From Bacillota bacterium (GTDB lineage: Bacteria; Bacillota; UBA4882; UBA8346), in the NCBI GenBank assembly GCA_023429995.1, contig JAEZCE010000031.1, positions 62,001-126,000 of the forward strand: DNA of 64,000 nucleotides. The letters are read 5' to 3'. The notes below the pieces were generated by a model that did no database searches, was not told the DNA's origin, and saw only the letters and a program-made list of their open reading frames with translations. Of this stretch, positions 16,882 to 25,623 are shown piece by piece. Both the position numbers and the translations under genes were made by a program. Each line of letters starts with the position of its first letter. Position 1 is the stretch's first letter.

Positions 16882-17143
16882 TAGGCATTCCCGCTTTAGT
16901 TATTAAGATTTTTATCTGTTAATTGATAAGCCAATCACCAAGGTATTGTCTATTTTCGTGTTTTTCCGGTAATTTCCTGCCATTGAATTTTCTTATGGAT
17001 TATGGAAAAAGAAATGCTAAAGACTGAGTGTAATTAGAAATGACCATCGCTAGAATGATAGTAACAATAAAGTGCGCTAACGCTTTTTGGAAACTTTTCC
17101 AACTTGCACATCAAACTGTGTACCGTCTGTGCACCAATAAAAA
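16882..17143. other. Non-coding gap upstream of the sensor kinase
   Basis: Presumably holds the promoter of the kinase operon (minus strand, toward 16881), but no clear -10/-35 pair stands out. Positions 17101-17124 resemble 39450-39473 (ACTTG-ACATCAAAC-TACC), suggesting a short degenerate repeat. Confidence 0.4.
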
Positions 17144-17159
17144 AGCACCCGAAGGTGCT
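17144..17159 (-). terminator. Terminator downstream of the HEPN-MNT pair
   Basis: AGCACC pairs with GGTGCT around a CGAA loop (TTCG tetraloop on the minus strand), followed on the minus strand by six T. The 200 bp between this hairpin and the MNT stop hold no gene. Confidence 0.8.
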
Positions 17160-17360
17160 CATTTATGTTTTGATGTATAATTTCAAACTTGTGCTGTTTC
17201 TTCCTTCTGAGCCAATTTTAAAAAACGTGAAAAAGAGACAAATATAGCAGATAAACCCATTTGTTCAAGAATGAATGCTAATGACAAAAAATATTTTAGA
17301 ATAGACAGAATAACTATTAGAAATCGCTAACTTCAATCATTCTTAGCTGCTAATCTAACT

Positions 17361-17682
17361 TTAGATTATCTCTACTCCCTTATTTAATACTTCCGCCACA
17401 AAACCATCTCTTTTCAAGATAATCCCGGTACGTAAAGGGCAGCGGTTGAAAATCCATCGGGCTATACTTTCTGGCCCTGGAAAGCAAAAATTTGATTCCG
17501 TCGATTCGCGGTGTTCCCTCAAAGAAATCAGAAAAAATAGCCAAATCAACATCACTATCTTTGGTATAATTCTCATTGGCATAAGACCCGAATAAAACGG
17601 CTTTTTGTATTGGTATTTCCTTCTTAAGATCTGAAATGTATTCTCTTACGGCGTTATCTATATTTTCAGGGATTTGAGCCAC
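17361..17682 (-). pseudogene. MNT nucleotidyltransferase antitoxin, frameshifted near the 3' end
   Basis: Minimal nucleotidyltransferase of the kind paired with HEPN toxins. The intact frame (17380-17682) shows the core GSYANENYTKDSDVDLAIF: GS followed by the two metal-binding aspartates of DVD. The family normally ends with a short helix plus a glycine-isoleucine tail. Here that tail (DGFVAEVLNKGVEII) is in another frame ending at 17361. Removing one A/T in the homopolymer at 17411-17414 joins the frames. The catalytic core is intact, so the 100-aa product may still work; the lesion could also be a sequencing error. The start is a GTG at 17682, overlapping the end of the HEPN reading frame. 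Confidence 0.8.
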
Positions 17683-18055
17683 GAGAACACCTCCTTGGTC
17701 TGGGTCAAAATTCTTTGGGCGTGGCCTTCATCAATGCCGGAAGATAGTTTTTCTTTGTAAGAAGGGTACCTTTCAGAAATATAAAATTCAAGCGCAGTTC
17801 TTCAAAGAAATCCTTATATTCATCTGATATTACCGGATCAGAATTAAGGGCTTTAAATTGAATCTTTTCAAATATAGAAAATATATTATGAGTTCGCGGT
17901 GGTTCTTCCTTATTATAAAATACATATAACCCTTTGTTTATTTTTTCAACTGCCTGCTGGCACATGAAAACAACATAAAGGTATCTGCCTAAAGCCAACA
18001 TGACCTCTGATGTATTATATTCTATAAATTCATCCCTAATCCCTTTATTTACCAT
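17658..18055 (-). pseudogene. HEPN-domain toxin, frameshifted
   Basis: Up to residue 91 the frame gives a typical HEPN helix bundle (GRYLYVVFMCQQAVEKI, RTHNIF). It then slips into a wrong frame that stops at 17705. Adding one base in the A/T run at 17783-17786 restores the canonical second half (FYISERYPSYKEKLSSGI and a helix ending SLKI), for a 132-aa protein ending at 17658 and overlapping the MNT start by 25 bp. That is the normal HEPN length and gene overlap. HEPN proteins are RNases held in check by AMP transfer from the partner MNT. As read, the ERYP helix is lost, so the toxin should be inactive. The start ATG at 18055 follows GAGGAAG. Confidence 0.82.
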
Positions 18056-18090
18056 AGTAACTTCCTCAGATTAAGGTTGAATATCTAGAT

Positions 18091-18474
18091 ATGGAAACAG
18101 AATTAGAGGCATTCTATTTAAACCGTCCGGATTACCCTCCCATTATTGGTTTATCAAAAAAATTATTCGAAAACAAGGCTCATTACCGGACTGTATTTGC
18201 CCATGAATTAGGCCATCATTTCACAGGAACGAAAGGCAACACAACGCACACATTTATGCATTACAAAGACAGAATTGAAATGAGCCGGATAAAATATTAC
18301 GCAATGGCTTGGGCCGCTGATTATTTAATACCCAATAATGACATCGATGAGGCGATTAAAAAAGGTATTATGGAAATCGGTGATTTAGGACGTTATTTCA
18401 ACGTTAACGAGGAATTAGTGAAGCTAAGGTTGGTATTATTTTTTTGCAAATATAGGAACTTATGCTGTTGTTAA
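18091..18474 (+). CDS. ImmA/IrrE-type metallopeptidase, possibly 5'-truncated
   Basis: 127 aa with a zinc protease motif HELGHH near residue 39 and a downstream AMAWAADYLIP segment typical of ImmA/IrrE proteins, which cleave XRE-family repressors of mobile elements. The open frame extends upstream of the ATG with plausible family sequence (LPQIKVEYLD) but without a start codon. No good ribosome binding site precedes 18091, so the gene may have lost its beginning. No partner repressor is encoded next to it. It is divergent from the HEPN gene, 35 bp away. The C-terminus ends in an odd cysteine run (RNLCCC), suggesting a late frameshift or decay. Confidence 0.6.
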   Translation: METELEAFYLNRPDYPPIIGLSKKLFENKAHYRTVFAHELGHHFTGTKGNTTHTFMHYKDRIEMSRIKYYAMAWAADYLIPNNDIDEAIKKGIMEIGDLGRYFNVNEELVKLRLVLFFCKYRNLCCC

Positions 18475-18556
18475 TTAGGGGTACTTATTATTCTTTAATA
18501 CATTTGTCAGATATACTTGCAAGATATTTAATTTAATTTCGCTTTAAACTGCCCTT

Positions 18557-18634
18557 TTCTATGTGCCATTCATGATGTGCCCCGTCCTGGGCACAAAACT
18601 TAAATTTAAAAGCAGCAGAATAGCTGCTTTTTTG
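18557..18634 (+). repeat. Conserved hairpin plus terminator element, copy B
   Basis: Second copy of the element at 340-421. It carries ATGTGCCATTCATGATG, a perfect GTGCCC/GGGCAC hairpin with loop CGTCCT, an A-rich spacer and then an AAAAGCAGC/GCTGCTTTT terminator with T-run. In this copy it may also end transcription of the ImmA-like gene. Confidence 0.5.
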
Positions 18635-18795
18635 CTATACTGACTTATTATCAAACCTGGCCCAATCTTTTTTTACAAAAACAAAAAGCTACTGGATTCA
18701 AAGTAGCTTTGTACCTTTCTTTAATTTTGTATAGCGCGTTTTCGCACGGTAAATAATTAAAAGAATACCACCAAAATCCCAAAGAGGTGTGTTAA

Positions 18796-19269
18796 ATGGC
18801 TTCCTCCTTATTCTATCCGGTTTATTTCGTTATAGTTTTTAGCCTTACGCTGATCTTCATTCCAAAAAAAGAATATAAAGAATATTTAATCTACGGATTT
18901 ATCAACGGAGGCCTTACCGATATGATCGTAGTAGGCATCTTTGCTAATCTACTGCACTTTATGTGGTTTAAAAATGGCGGCATCTTTTTGGTAATGGGTG
19001 AATTTTTTCTATCTCCGCCCTGCTGGACATTAACTATGATGCTTTTTCTTTACTTTTTACCGGAACGACGTCCTTTTTTATACCTTTACATTTTGACATT
19101 CACGCTATACAGTTTTGGTTATGGCCTAATGGTGCATAATTGTGGATTATATGATTTTAAACTCTGGTTTTATTATGGCCTAAGTCCCTTTATTTTTTTA
19201 GCATGGTGGAGCTTTGGGGCTTGGTTTTTTAAGAAAACAAGCACTTTAGCAAAAAAATCGTCGTGGTGA
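18796..19269 (+). CDS. Small multi-span membrane protein (paralogue of 41580-42065)
   Basis: 157 aa, about five hydrophobic membrane helices, aromatic-rich. It resembles the protein at 41580-42065: both begin with a hydrophobic helix followed by P(K/R)-x-E and a YG-I-G-L-D motif, have a similar length, and end with a W-rich helix and a basic tail. Such small integral membrane proteins are common in sporulating Bacillota (for example the CBO0543-type family), but I cannot name a function. The start ATG follows AGAGGTG. It stands alone. Confidence 0.7.
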   Translation: MASSLFYPVYFVIVFSLTLIFIPKKEYKEYLIYGFINGGLTDMIVVGIFANLLHFMWFKNGGIFLVMGEFFLSPPCWTLTMMLFLYFLPERRPFLYLYILTFTLYSFGYGLMVHNCGLYDFKLWFYYGLSPFIFLAWWSFGAWFFKKTSTLAKKSSW

Positions 19270-19344
19270 AAAAAACTCAATTTTGTGGATCTATTCATTG
19301 ACCAACAAATACTTCTTATTCATAAAGGACCCGACCCTGATCAA

Positions 19345-19470
19345 CTATCCGGGTAATAAAGGCCGATCTGGTATCACCCATTCCTCGATTTCCTGTGGGG
19401 TGTAAACCAGCAAATCAATAGGAATTGCCATAAAACGCCGCAGCGGTTTGACAATGCGACGTTTGACTTA
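19345..19470 (-). pseudogene. C-terminal remnant of a nucleotidyltransferase
   Basis: The minus strand encodes about 40 codons with no start. They include KPLRRFMAIPIDLLVYTPQE and EEWVIPD before a stop at 19345. Central D-L-L-V-Y-T-P-E-E segments like this are typical of the second half of small NTP-transferase (MNT) proteins. A stop codon directly precedes the segment, so the catalytic GS-DxD half is gone. It is a second, unrelated trace of a HEPN-MNT type module within 2 kb. Confidence 0.5.
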
Positions 19471-19546
19471 TGTTATTCTTATGGAAAATGAATGATTACT
19501 TTCTATTCATTCCTGTCGGGTGTTCATGATCTGCCCTTATCACTAT

Positions 19547-20020
19547 TCAATTTTCTATCTTATTTATTGCTGGGCATAGAGTATGGTCAATAAACCATTT
19601 ACATTTATCCGCACTACCTCCACAACCTAAACATTTGTTTATGTGTTCTCCCTGAATAGCATGATTGGCAAATTGGGGGTCTGTGAGCATACACCTTCCT
19701 ACAGCAACTAAATCGACATAATTATTTTCTATTAAGTAACGGACCTGAGCTTCTGAGTTAATCTCATTAACCGCTATAACAGGAATGCTAACTTCCTTTT
19801 TTAATTTGCATCCGCTAAAAGTAATAGGACTGCATTTGAAACCTTCTGGAACAAGATGTTCTGGTGGTTTTAAACCAAAAGATATATCCAACAAATCAAT
19901 TCCAGATTTTTCGAAAATTTTAGCTACCTCAATGCCATCTTGACTGTTCGGTAAATACTCGCCCATTCGCACACTAAGTATAAATTTTTCATGAGTATTT
20001 TCCCTGATTTCGGGTAACAA
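19547..20020 (-). pseudogene. Old Yellow Enzyme family oxidoreductase, 5'-truncated
   Basis: 157 codons matching the C-terminal half of an NADH:flavin oxidoreductase TIM barrel: LSVRMGEYLP, the GIDLLDISFG strand, PVIAVNEIN, the FMN-phosphate binding VDLVAVGRCMLTDPQ, then a cysteine-rich tail (CLGCGG, CKWF, CPA). About 170 N-terminal residues, including the substrate-binding part, are absent, and nothing similar is readable upstream. The frame begins at a TTG without a ribosome binding site. I read this as a truncated remnant, not an enzyme. Confidence 0.75.
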
Positions 20021-20208
20021 TTAATTCAAATTTCCCAGTATCCATTCGGTAAATAAAGTTTGATATCATTAGGTTAACCGGCAAATCAATCATCTATATA
20101 TGTTGAAATAAGTGATCGGAATCAAGATGTCTATTCACACCTAACGCTTGCCCCAATGTCATCAAGGGAAATTCCATATTTTGCAAGGATTTCAATTACC
20201 TATTTTAA

Positions 20209-20400
20209 CCTCACCCCGCCCTCTCCGACGATGCAACTCAGAGAAGCGAATTCACGGCCAGGGATGTTAGAGCGTAAACTTAGGCCTTTTAAAAAGCCGA
20301 AAATTGGAAGCCTAAAAGATTGGCGCGAATTTCATTCGATACACCTCTCCCCGTCGAATAGCCGTCATTGAAACACTGCGTCGGGGAGAGGCCGGGTGAG
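20209..20400. repeat. Palindrome-bounded element, about 190 bp
   Basis: CCTCACCCCGCCCTCTCCGA at the left is answered by CGTCGGGGAGAGGCCGGGTG at the right (imperfect inverted repeat). An inner pair, CTCTCCCCGTCGA against CGTCGGGGAGAG, also lies near the right end. There is no coding content. It is probably a REP/MITE-like element; similar CTCACCCC/GGGTGAG repeats occur in many bacteria. Confidence 0.5.
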
Positions 20401-20670
20401 AGCATGATAGCCTGATGACATTGACTCTTGCCCTTCCCCTTAGAAGCAAGCAAAGTAGCGGATTCAAGTGGAAGGGTAATCCTATCCTCTGATTTCTAAA
20501 AGCCTTTCGACCCAGGAGGCTTTGGTTAGTTCATCCGTTTTTAGCGTGCGCTTAAATTATTTATTTCAACCGATATCGTTGACGCTTGAAATGAATTGTT
20601 GGACATTATCAGTATGCAGGGGCCATGCTCATTCAATTCTCATGATCCATAACGTCTGTTAATCCAGTTA

Positions 20671-20754
20671 TCTCTCATTCCCAAAATTTCATCCCCCGGA
20701 GATGAAACCGAATCTCCCATTCCCAAAATCTCATCCCCCAGAGATGAAACCGAA
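20671..20754. repeat. Two tandem 42-bp repeats, each a small hairpin
   Basis: Two copies of a 42-bp unit containing CATTCCCAAAAT, each with TTTCATC or TCTCATC facing GATGAAA around a C-rich loop. They differ at about four positions. They lie in the long non-coding stretch 20401-20897, which otherwise shows nothing clear. Confidence 0.6.
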
Positions 20755-20844
20755 TCTCTCAGTTGCCGCCGAATTTGTTACCATTAACAAAAGCAACGGG
20801 GTATTTTGCTGAACCTGCAAAACCCGGCCATTACAAAGCAACAG

Positions 20845-20868
20845 CCCATAGCGTGCTATAGGGCCAAA
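20845..20868 (-). terminator. Hairpin downstream of the GH130 gene
   Basis: GCCCATAGC faces GCTATAGGGC with one bulge, about 30 bp after the GH130 stop. It lacks a strong T-run, so termination is only likely. Confidence 0.4.
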
Positions 20869-20897
20869 TATGATTGACAAACAACCTATGCACCCAT

Positions 20898-21944
20898 TTA
20901 TTTCAAACTCCTCAAAATATCCTTTATGGGTATCTCGGCATAAGCCATCACTGTGTCTGCCGCCCCGTAATAAACTTTAACTTTTTCCTCTTCATAAAGG
21001 ACACCGCAACTAAAAACAACTTTGCCAAAGAAACCGTTCACTTCATAGATGGCTTCCGGCTCCATTACTGGTTTTTCACAGCGGGCAATCACTTTCCAAG
21101 GTTCATCCTTGTCTAATAAAACAGCGCCCAGACAATAACGGTCATCCTTGGTAGCCCCATGATAAATCTCCAGCCAACCTTGATCAATCAGGAAAGGTAC
21201 TGCGCCTCCACCGATCCGGCCATTGTCCCAATAACCTTCCCGGGTCCCCATCAAGTAACGGTGATTCCCCCAGCAGAGCAAATCCGGAGATTCGGCGATC
21301 CAGATATCGGGATTCCCGAAATGTGAAATGGAGGGACGATGCAAGGCGTAATATTTTCCATCAATCTTGGCCGGAAAAATCTCCACATCCTTGTTATCCG
21401 GAGCCAGGATCACGCCCAAACGTTGAAACGATTTAAAATCCTTTGTTGAAGCCAAACAAGTGGTAATTCCAATATTTGATATGGCGCTGTAATTGATATA
21501 ATAGGTATCGCCAATTAAACTGATTCTAGGGTCTTCGATTCCGAATGTCTCATATTCATTGGCCGGGAAAAGGGCCGGGTTTTCTTCGATTTCAAAGTGA
21601 ACTCCATCTGCGCTCCGGGCAACCCGTAAATGCGACATGGAAGTGAGAAATGTTCCCCGGGGAGTCCGGATCACTCGCGAATCCGAAAAATTATATAAAG
21701 GATTATCCTTTGAAAACTTTTCAATCATTAACTCATGTTTCTTGGGGTCATACACGGGAGCCAAATAAGTTCCAAGATCGTCATTGAAGGGACGTTCGGC
21801 GATCCTTACCAACAGGACCACTTCATCATGATAACGGGCAACACCGGCGTTAAATGAACCGATAACCTCGAAATCAGGCCGGGATGGTTTTACATCTTCG
21901 GGTTGAATAATAGGATTAAACGGTGAACGTAAAACAGTCATCAT
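20898..21944 (-). CDS. GH130 glycoside phosphorylase
   Basis: About 348 aa, a five-bladed beta-propeller enzyme of the GH130 type. Members phosphorolyse beta-mannosides such as mannosyl-glucose or beta-1,4-mannooligosaccharides, releasing mannose 1-phosphate. Visible signatures are FNAGVARYHDEVVLLVRIAE near the start, GIEDPRIS carrying the catalytic aspartate, HRPSISHFGNPDIW, and the GGAVPFLIDQGWLEIYHG phosphate-binding region. The ATG at 21944 is chosen because AAGGAG lies 4 nt before it (7 nt before a second ATG at 21941). The frame extends 10 codons upstream without support. It follows an ABC uptake operon for sugar on the same strand, separated by a strong terminator, and likely handles an imported manno-oligosaccharide in the cytoplasm. 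Confidence 0.88.
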   Translation of the reverse strand: MMTVLRSPFNPIIQPEDVKPSRPDFEVIGSFNAGVARYHDEVVLLVRIAERPFNDDLGTYLAPVYDPKKHELMIEKFSKDNPLYNFSDSRVIRTPRGTFLTSMSHLRVARSADGVHFEIEENPALFPANEYETFGIEDPRISLIGDTYYINYSAISNIGITTCLASTKDFKSFQRLGVILAPDNKDVEIFPAKIDGKYYALHRPSISHFGNPDIWIAESPDLLCWGNHRYLMGTREGYWDNGRIGGGAVPFLIDQGWLEIYHGATKDDRYCLGAVLLDKDEPWKVIARCEKPVMEPEAIYEVNGFFGKVVFSCGVLYEEEKVKVYYGAADTVMAYAEIPIKDILRSLK

Positions 21945-22082
21945 AATTCTCCTTTTGATTTCTTTCCATTTCATTGAAAATCAAATAGTCGATCGCCGGC
22001 CCATCCAAAAGCGACCATCGTAAAGTCTCATTGATGATCCTCTTCAAAAAAGCAGCCTCATCATCAATTTTTGTAAAAAAGG

Positions 22083-22108
22083 CTGTTGCAAAAATATTTT
22101 TGCAACAG
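22083..22108 (-). terminator. Terminator after the first sugar ABC operon
   Basis: A perfect palindrome CTGTTGCAAAAAT/ATTTTTGCAACAG is followed by a T-run on the minus strand, 17 bp after the binding-protein stop. Read-through would feed the GH130 gene. Confidence 0.85.
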
Positions 22109-22124
22109 ACCCCGTGAATAAAAG

Positions 22125-23606
22125 TTACTTTTTCTTTTTTGCTAAATACGCATTAACTTGTTTCTGCATCTCAACCACGACTTTATCATAACCCGCATCT
22201 TTGTATGCTTTGGTTACGCCATCAATATCCGTAGTCACACCATCCCACAACGGGATCATTTTGGTGGTATACAGGGCAGTACATTTAGCCACCTCGGCTT
22301 TGACCGGCTCGGGATCGAAAGTAAAACCTGATAAGATTGAAGGCGTATAATTTTTTTCATCCATTGCCATTTGGGTCAATTTCATGTCTTCAGCATTCAT
22401 ACCGGCATCCAAACGGATCTGCGACGGATTACCGCATAAAATATACCAGGGGAAAGTATAACCGGTTGCCGGATTATATCCTTCCGGTAGTTTATATAAA
22501 TTCTTACCGGCATCGATCCAATCTTGTCCCTTGATACCATGGACAATCAGATCATAATTGGCCTGGCTACTGTAAATCCAGTTTAAGAACATCAAAGCCC
22601 GCTCGGGGTTTTTGGACTTCCGGTTCAAACATTGAAAATTCCATTGTTTAAAATCGGTTAACGGTTTCTGCTTCTCGAAATAAGGTATCCATTCTCCAAC
22701 AGCTCCGCTACGAACTGCCTCTTTTAATTGAGTATCCGTAGCAACCCCGGCATCACTACGGGTAACCGCAATCCTTCCGGCATTCCATAAAGCCTTCCAA
22801 TCCTTCTGGGAAAGAATATCTTGGTCGATATAACCCTTTTGGTACCATCTTTGAAACATTTTTAACTTGTTTTGATAATCCGGTAATCGATAGAAGGGAA
22901 CGACTTTCCCGGTATTATTCAGTTCAAAGGCTATACATCCGTTGTTACCGAGCGCCATCCGGGAGAGGGATTTAATGTATAATTCATCAAAAACCGAGGT
23001 ATCATTGTTAAAAGAAATTCCTAAAAGCGATGGATCCTTGGCTTTTATAACCGCCAGATACTTTTCCAACGAAGTCCAACTATTCACCGGTCCTACCTGG
23101 TACTTTTTCGCCAAATCGGCACGGTATGCGATACCGGAACCCAAGTTGCAAAACCCAATGGGAATTCCATAGGTCTTACCTTGAAACTTGTTATATTGCA
23201 TCATTTTCGTGGGAACAGATTTTAAAATCCCCCGCCCGTATTTGACTAATAATTCATCCAAAGGCAAATACATGTCCTTGGCGATCATTTGGTTCATATG
23301 CAACCATGGCGCATCAAAAAACAGATCCCCGGTATCCCCGGCTGTCAATTTGACCGTAGTTTTAGAAGCCAAATCACCCCAAGGAATAAAAATGATACTG
23401 ATTTTGTTGATATTTAATTCTTGTTTGACCCGTTTATTCAGTTCTTCAAATACCTGATCGGCTTTGGCAGGCGGATCACCCGGACAATAAATCGTGATCT
23501 CATCGACCGGTGTCAAATTACTCCCAGCGGCAAACAGTGAACCGCTAAAAACTGCTGCCAACAACACCAATGACAACATTAAACCTAAAAATCTTGAACT
23601 TTTCAC
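22125..23606 (-). CDS. Sugar ABC transporter binding protein (LplA-like), locus 1
   Basis: 493 aa with a type I signal peptide (basic MKSSR, hydrophobic core, LFAAG cleavage region) and no cysteine at the cleavage site. The mature part is a large family 1 solute-binding protein of the LplA type (TIYCPGDPPAKAD, KTYGIPIGF, PERALMFLNWIYSSQ). It captures an oligosaccharide for the two permeases encoded just upstream. The last position in the operon is unusual compared with loci 2 and 3, where the binding protein comes first. The lack of a lipobox suggests a soluble periplasmic protein, which implies an outer membrane. Confidence 0.88.
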   Translation of the reverse strand: MKSSRFLGLMLSLVLLAAVFSGSLFAAGSNLTPVDEITIYCPGDPPAKADQVFEELNKRVKQELNINKISIIFIPWGDLASKTTVKLTAGDTGDLFFDAPWLHMNQMIAKDMYLPLDELLVKYGRGILKSVPTKMMQYNKFQGKTYGIPIGFCNLGSGIAYRADLAKKYQVGPVNSWTSLEKYLAVIKAKDPSLLGISFNNDTSVFDELYIKSLSRMALGNNGCIAFELNNTGKVVPFYRLPDYQNKLKMFQRWYQKGYIDQDILSQKDWKALWNAGRIAVTRSDAGVATDTQLKEAVRSGAVGEWIPYFEKQKPLTDFKQWNFQCLNRKSKNPERALMFLNWIYSSQANYDLIVHGIKGQDWIDAGKNLYKLPEGYNPATGYTFPWYILCGNPSQIRLDAGMNAEDMKLTQMAMDEKNYTPSILSGFTFDPEPVKAEVAKCTALYTTKMIPLWDGVTTDIDGVTKAYKDAGYDKVVVEMQKQVNAYLAKKKK

Positions 23607-23670
23607 CCTATTACCTCCCCTTATATCTTTTTTATTACTTCACCGGGTATCCGGATAAAGCCTTTATTCA

Positions 23671-24615
23671 TTATTCTTTAATGGATCCCACAGTTAAACC
23701 GGAGATAAAATACTTTTGGACAAAGGGATATAGAAATACAATCGGTCCAGTCGTAACCACCACCGTTGCCATCCGTACGCCAAATGCCGGGGGAACTTGA
23801 TTGGCGCCGGGAATATTGTTCATCATCTGGTAAGCCACTGTGATATTTGAAATTAAACGGCGTAATAGCAACTGGAGTGGGTACAATTCATTTTTCTCGA
23901 TCAACATTAAGCTAAGCCACCAATCGTTCCAGTACATCAAGGCGATAAATAAACCAACCGCCGCTAGCACCGGTTTCGAGAGCGGTAAAATGATTCGGAA
24001 AAGAATCGTCATATCGGAGGCTCCGTCGATATAGGCCGACTCCATCAACGAATCCGGCAGGGTACGGAAATAATTGCGCACCAGGAAAAAATACCAGGGA
24101 TTTACCAAATAGGGAATGATCATCGCCCAAATCGTATCCGACAAGTGTAATAAACGGGTACAAACCATATACCAGGGAACCATGCCGCCGGAAAACAAAA
24201 CGGTAATCAAGACATATCCTGAAATATACCGGCTCCATTTCACTTGACGGTTGGATGCTACGTATGCCAATGCAGTGGTGACCAATAATGATAAACTGGT
24301 TCCGATAACAGTGACGATAATGGTAATCAGATAAGCCTTTGGAATTTGTTTTCCGGCAAAAATAATTTCATAAGCATACGTGGACCAATGAGAAGTCCAC
24401 AGTGCATATCCATGCTGGAGTATCTGATTCTCCTCAGTCATCGAACCAATCACTACAATCCAAAAAGGTATTACACATAATAAAGTCACTATGATAACCG
24501 TAATATAAATTAGGGCATCAACCCAAAGCGATTTTTCCCGCTTCAGTTTAACTTGATTTTCCTTGGTATCCCGAATCATCTCATACCGATGATCTTTTAA
24601 TTCTGTAAACTCCAT
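23671..24615 (-). CDS. Sugar ABC permease (LplC/YtcP-like), locus 1
   Basis: About 314 aa, six membrane helices after a charged N-terminal stretch. The cytoplasmic EAA-loop reads SAYIDGASDMTILFRIILP and contacts the ATPase. LplC-type MalG-related permeases belong to the CUT1 class that imports oligosaccharides. The ATG at 24615 is preferred because AAGGAG lies 9 nt upstream and sits inside the longer TTG-started frame. It ends with the typical GLTVGSIKE tail. It lies between the partner permease and the binding protein on the same strand. Confidence 0.9.
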   Translation of the reverse strand: MEFTELKDHRYEMIRDTKENQVKLKREKSLWVDALIYITVIIVTLLCVIPFWIVVIGSMTEENQILQHGYALWTSHWSTYAYEIIFAGKQIPKAYLITIIVTVIGTSLSLLVTTALAYVASNRQVKWSRYISGYVLITVLFSGGMVPWYMVCTRLLHLSDTIWAMIIPYLVNPWYFFLVRNYFRTLPDSLMESAYIDGASDMTILFRIILPLSKPVLAAVGLFIALMYWNDWWLSLMLIEKNELYPLQLLLRRLISNITVAYQMMNNIPGANQVPPAFGVRMATVVVTTGPIVFLYPFVQKYFISGLTVGSIKE

Positions 24616-24651
24616 ACCATTCAACTCCTTATTCAAAACAATTATCGAAAT

Positions 24652-25623
24652 TTAAAACAAGGCGCCATCGGGATGCACTTTGCGAATCATATGGTTAGCA
24701 ACCATCACCATTACAAAACCCATGACCGACTGGTACAGTCCAACCGCTGATGCCATTCCCACATCATTGAGTAATCGTAATGAGCGATAAACAAAGGTAT
24801 CAATTACGTCAGTTGTTGGCAACAGCGAACCGTTATCCCCGACCATGCCGTAAATCATCCCGAAATCTCCCACAAAAATCCGGCCCACCGCTAATAATGT
24901 CAGGACACTGATGGTGGGGGCAAGCATTGGAAGTGTAATATGGCGGATTTGTTGCCAGCGGTTGGCCCCATCCACTCGCGCGGCTTCATACAGATCCATA
25001 TTAATACTGGAAATCGTAGCCAAATAAATTACTGCCCCCGAACCCACCCATTTCCAGGAATTAAAAAATATCAAAATCACCGGCCAAAGATCAGCCCGGT
25101 TATACCAATTAATCGGCTGTTGATGGATACTCCGCTGCCAAGCCGGGATTAAACCGGTACTCGAAGAGAATAAACTTTGAGCCATCATACTCACAACAAT
25201 CCAAGATACAAAATAGGGCAAAAAGGCAAATGATTGACTGATCCGTTTGAATAATTTACAGCGGATTTCATTAAGTAAAATGGCCAGTCCTACTTGAGTG
25301 ATGGTATTAAAGGCAATAAATAAAATATTTAAATACAAAGTATTTCCGGTAATCCGGAAAAAATCGCTGGAACCAAAGAAATAATTGAAGTTTTTGAGTC
25401 CGATAAAGTGCCCGTCAAAAACCCCCTTGGCCGAAGTAAAATCTTGAAAGGCAATGATGATTCCAGCCATGGGCAAATAGGAAAAAAGGAAAAAGAAAAT
25501 AATACCCGGAGCAGCAAGTAAGTATAACCAAAGATGTTTCCGTAGATGATCCCGAAAACTCTTTTTAGGAATAGGTTTTTCCTTACCAACCGAGGTTAAA
25601 GTAGCAATCGTTTCATTTGACAT
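24652..25623 (-). CDS. Sugar ABC permease (LplB-like), locus 1
   Basis: About 323 aa with six membrane helices. The first helix is preceded by about 30 basic residues. The EAA-loop reads AARVDGANRWQQIRHITLP. This is the MalF/LplB-type partner of the following permease. The ATG at 25623 follows AAAGGTG by 8 nt; a TTG two codons earlier is less likely. It is the first gene of the operon, facing the divergent AraC-type regulator at 26034. No ATPase is encoded, so a shared MsmX-type subunit must be supplied from elsewhere. Confidence 0.9.
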   Translation of the reverse strand: MSNETIATLTSVGKEKPIPKKSFRDHLRKHLWLYLLAAPGIIFFFLFSYLPMAGIIIAFQDFTSAKGVFDGHFIGLKNFNYFFGSSDFFRITGNTLYLNILFIAFNTITQVGLAILLNEIRCKLFKRISQSFAFLPYFVSWIVVSMMAQSLFSSSTGLIPAWQRSIHQQPINWYNRADLWPVILIFFNSWKWVGSGAVIYLATISSINMDLYEAARVDGANRWQQIRHITLPMLAPTISVLTLLAVGRIFVGDFGMIYGMVGDNGSLLPTTDVIDTFVYRSLRLLNDVGMASAVGLYQSVMGFVMVMVANHMIRKVHPDGALF

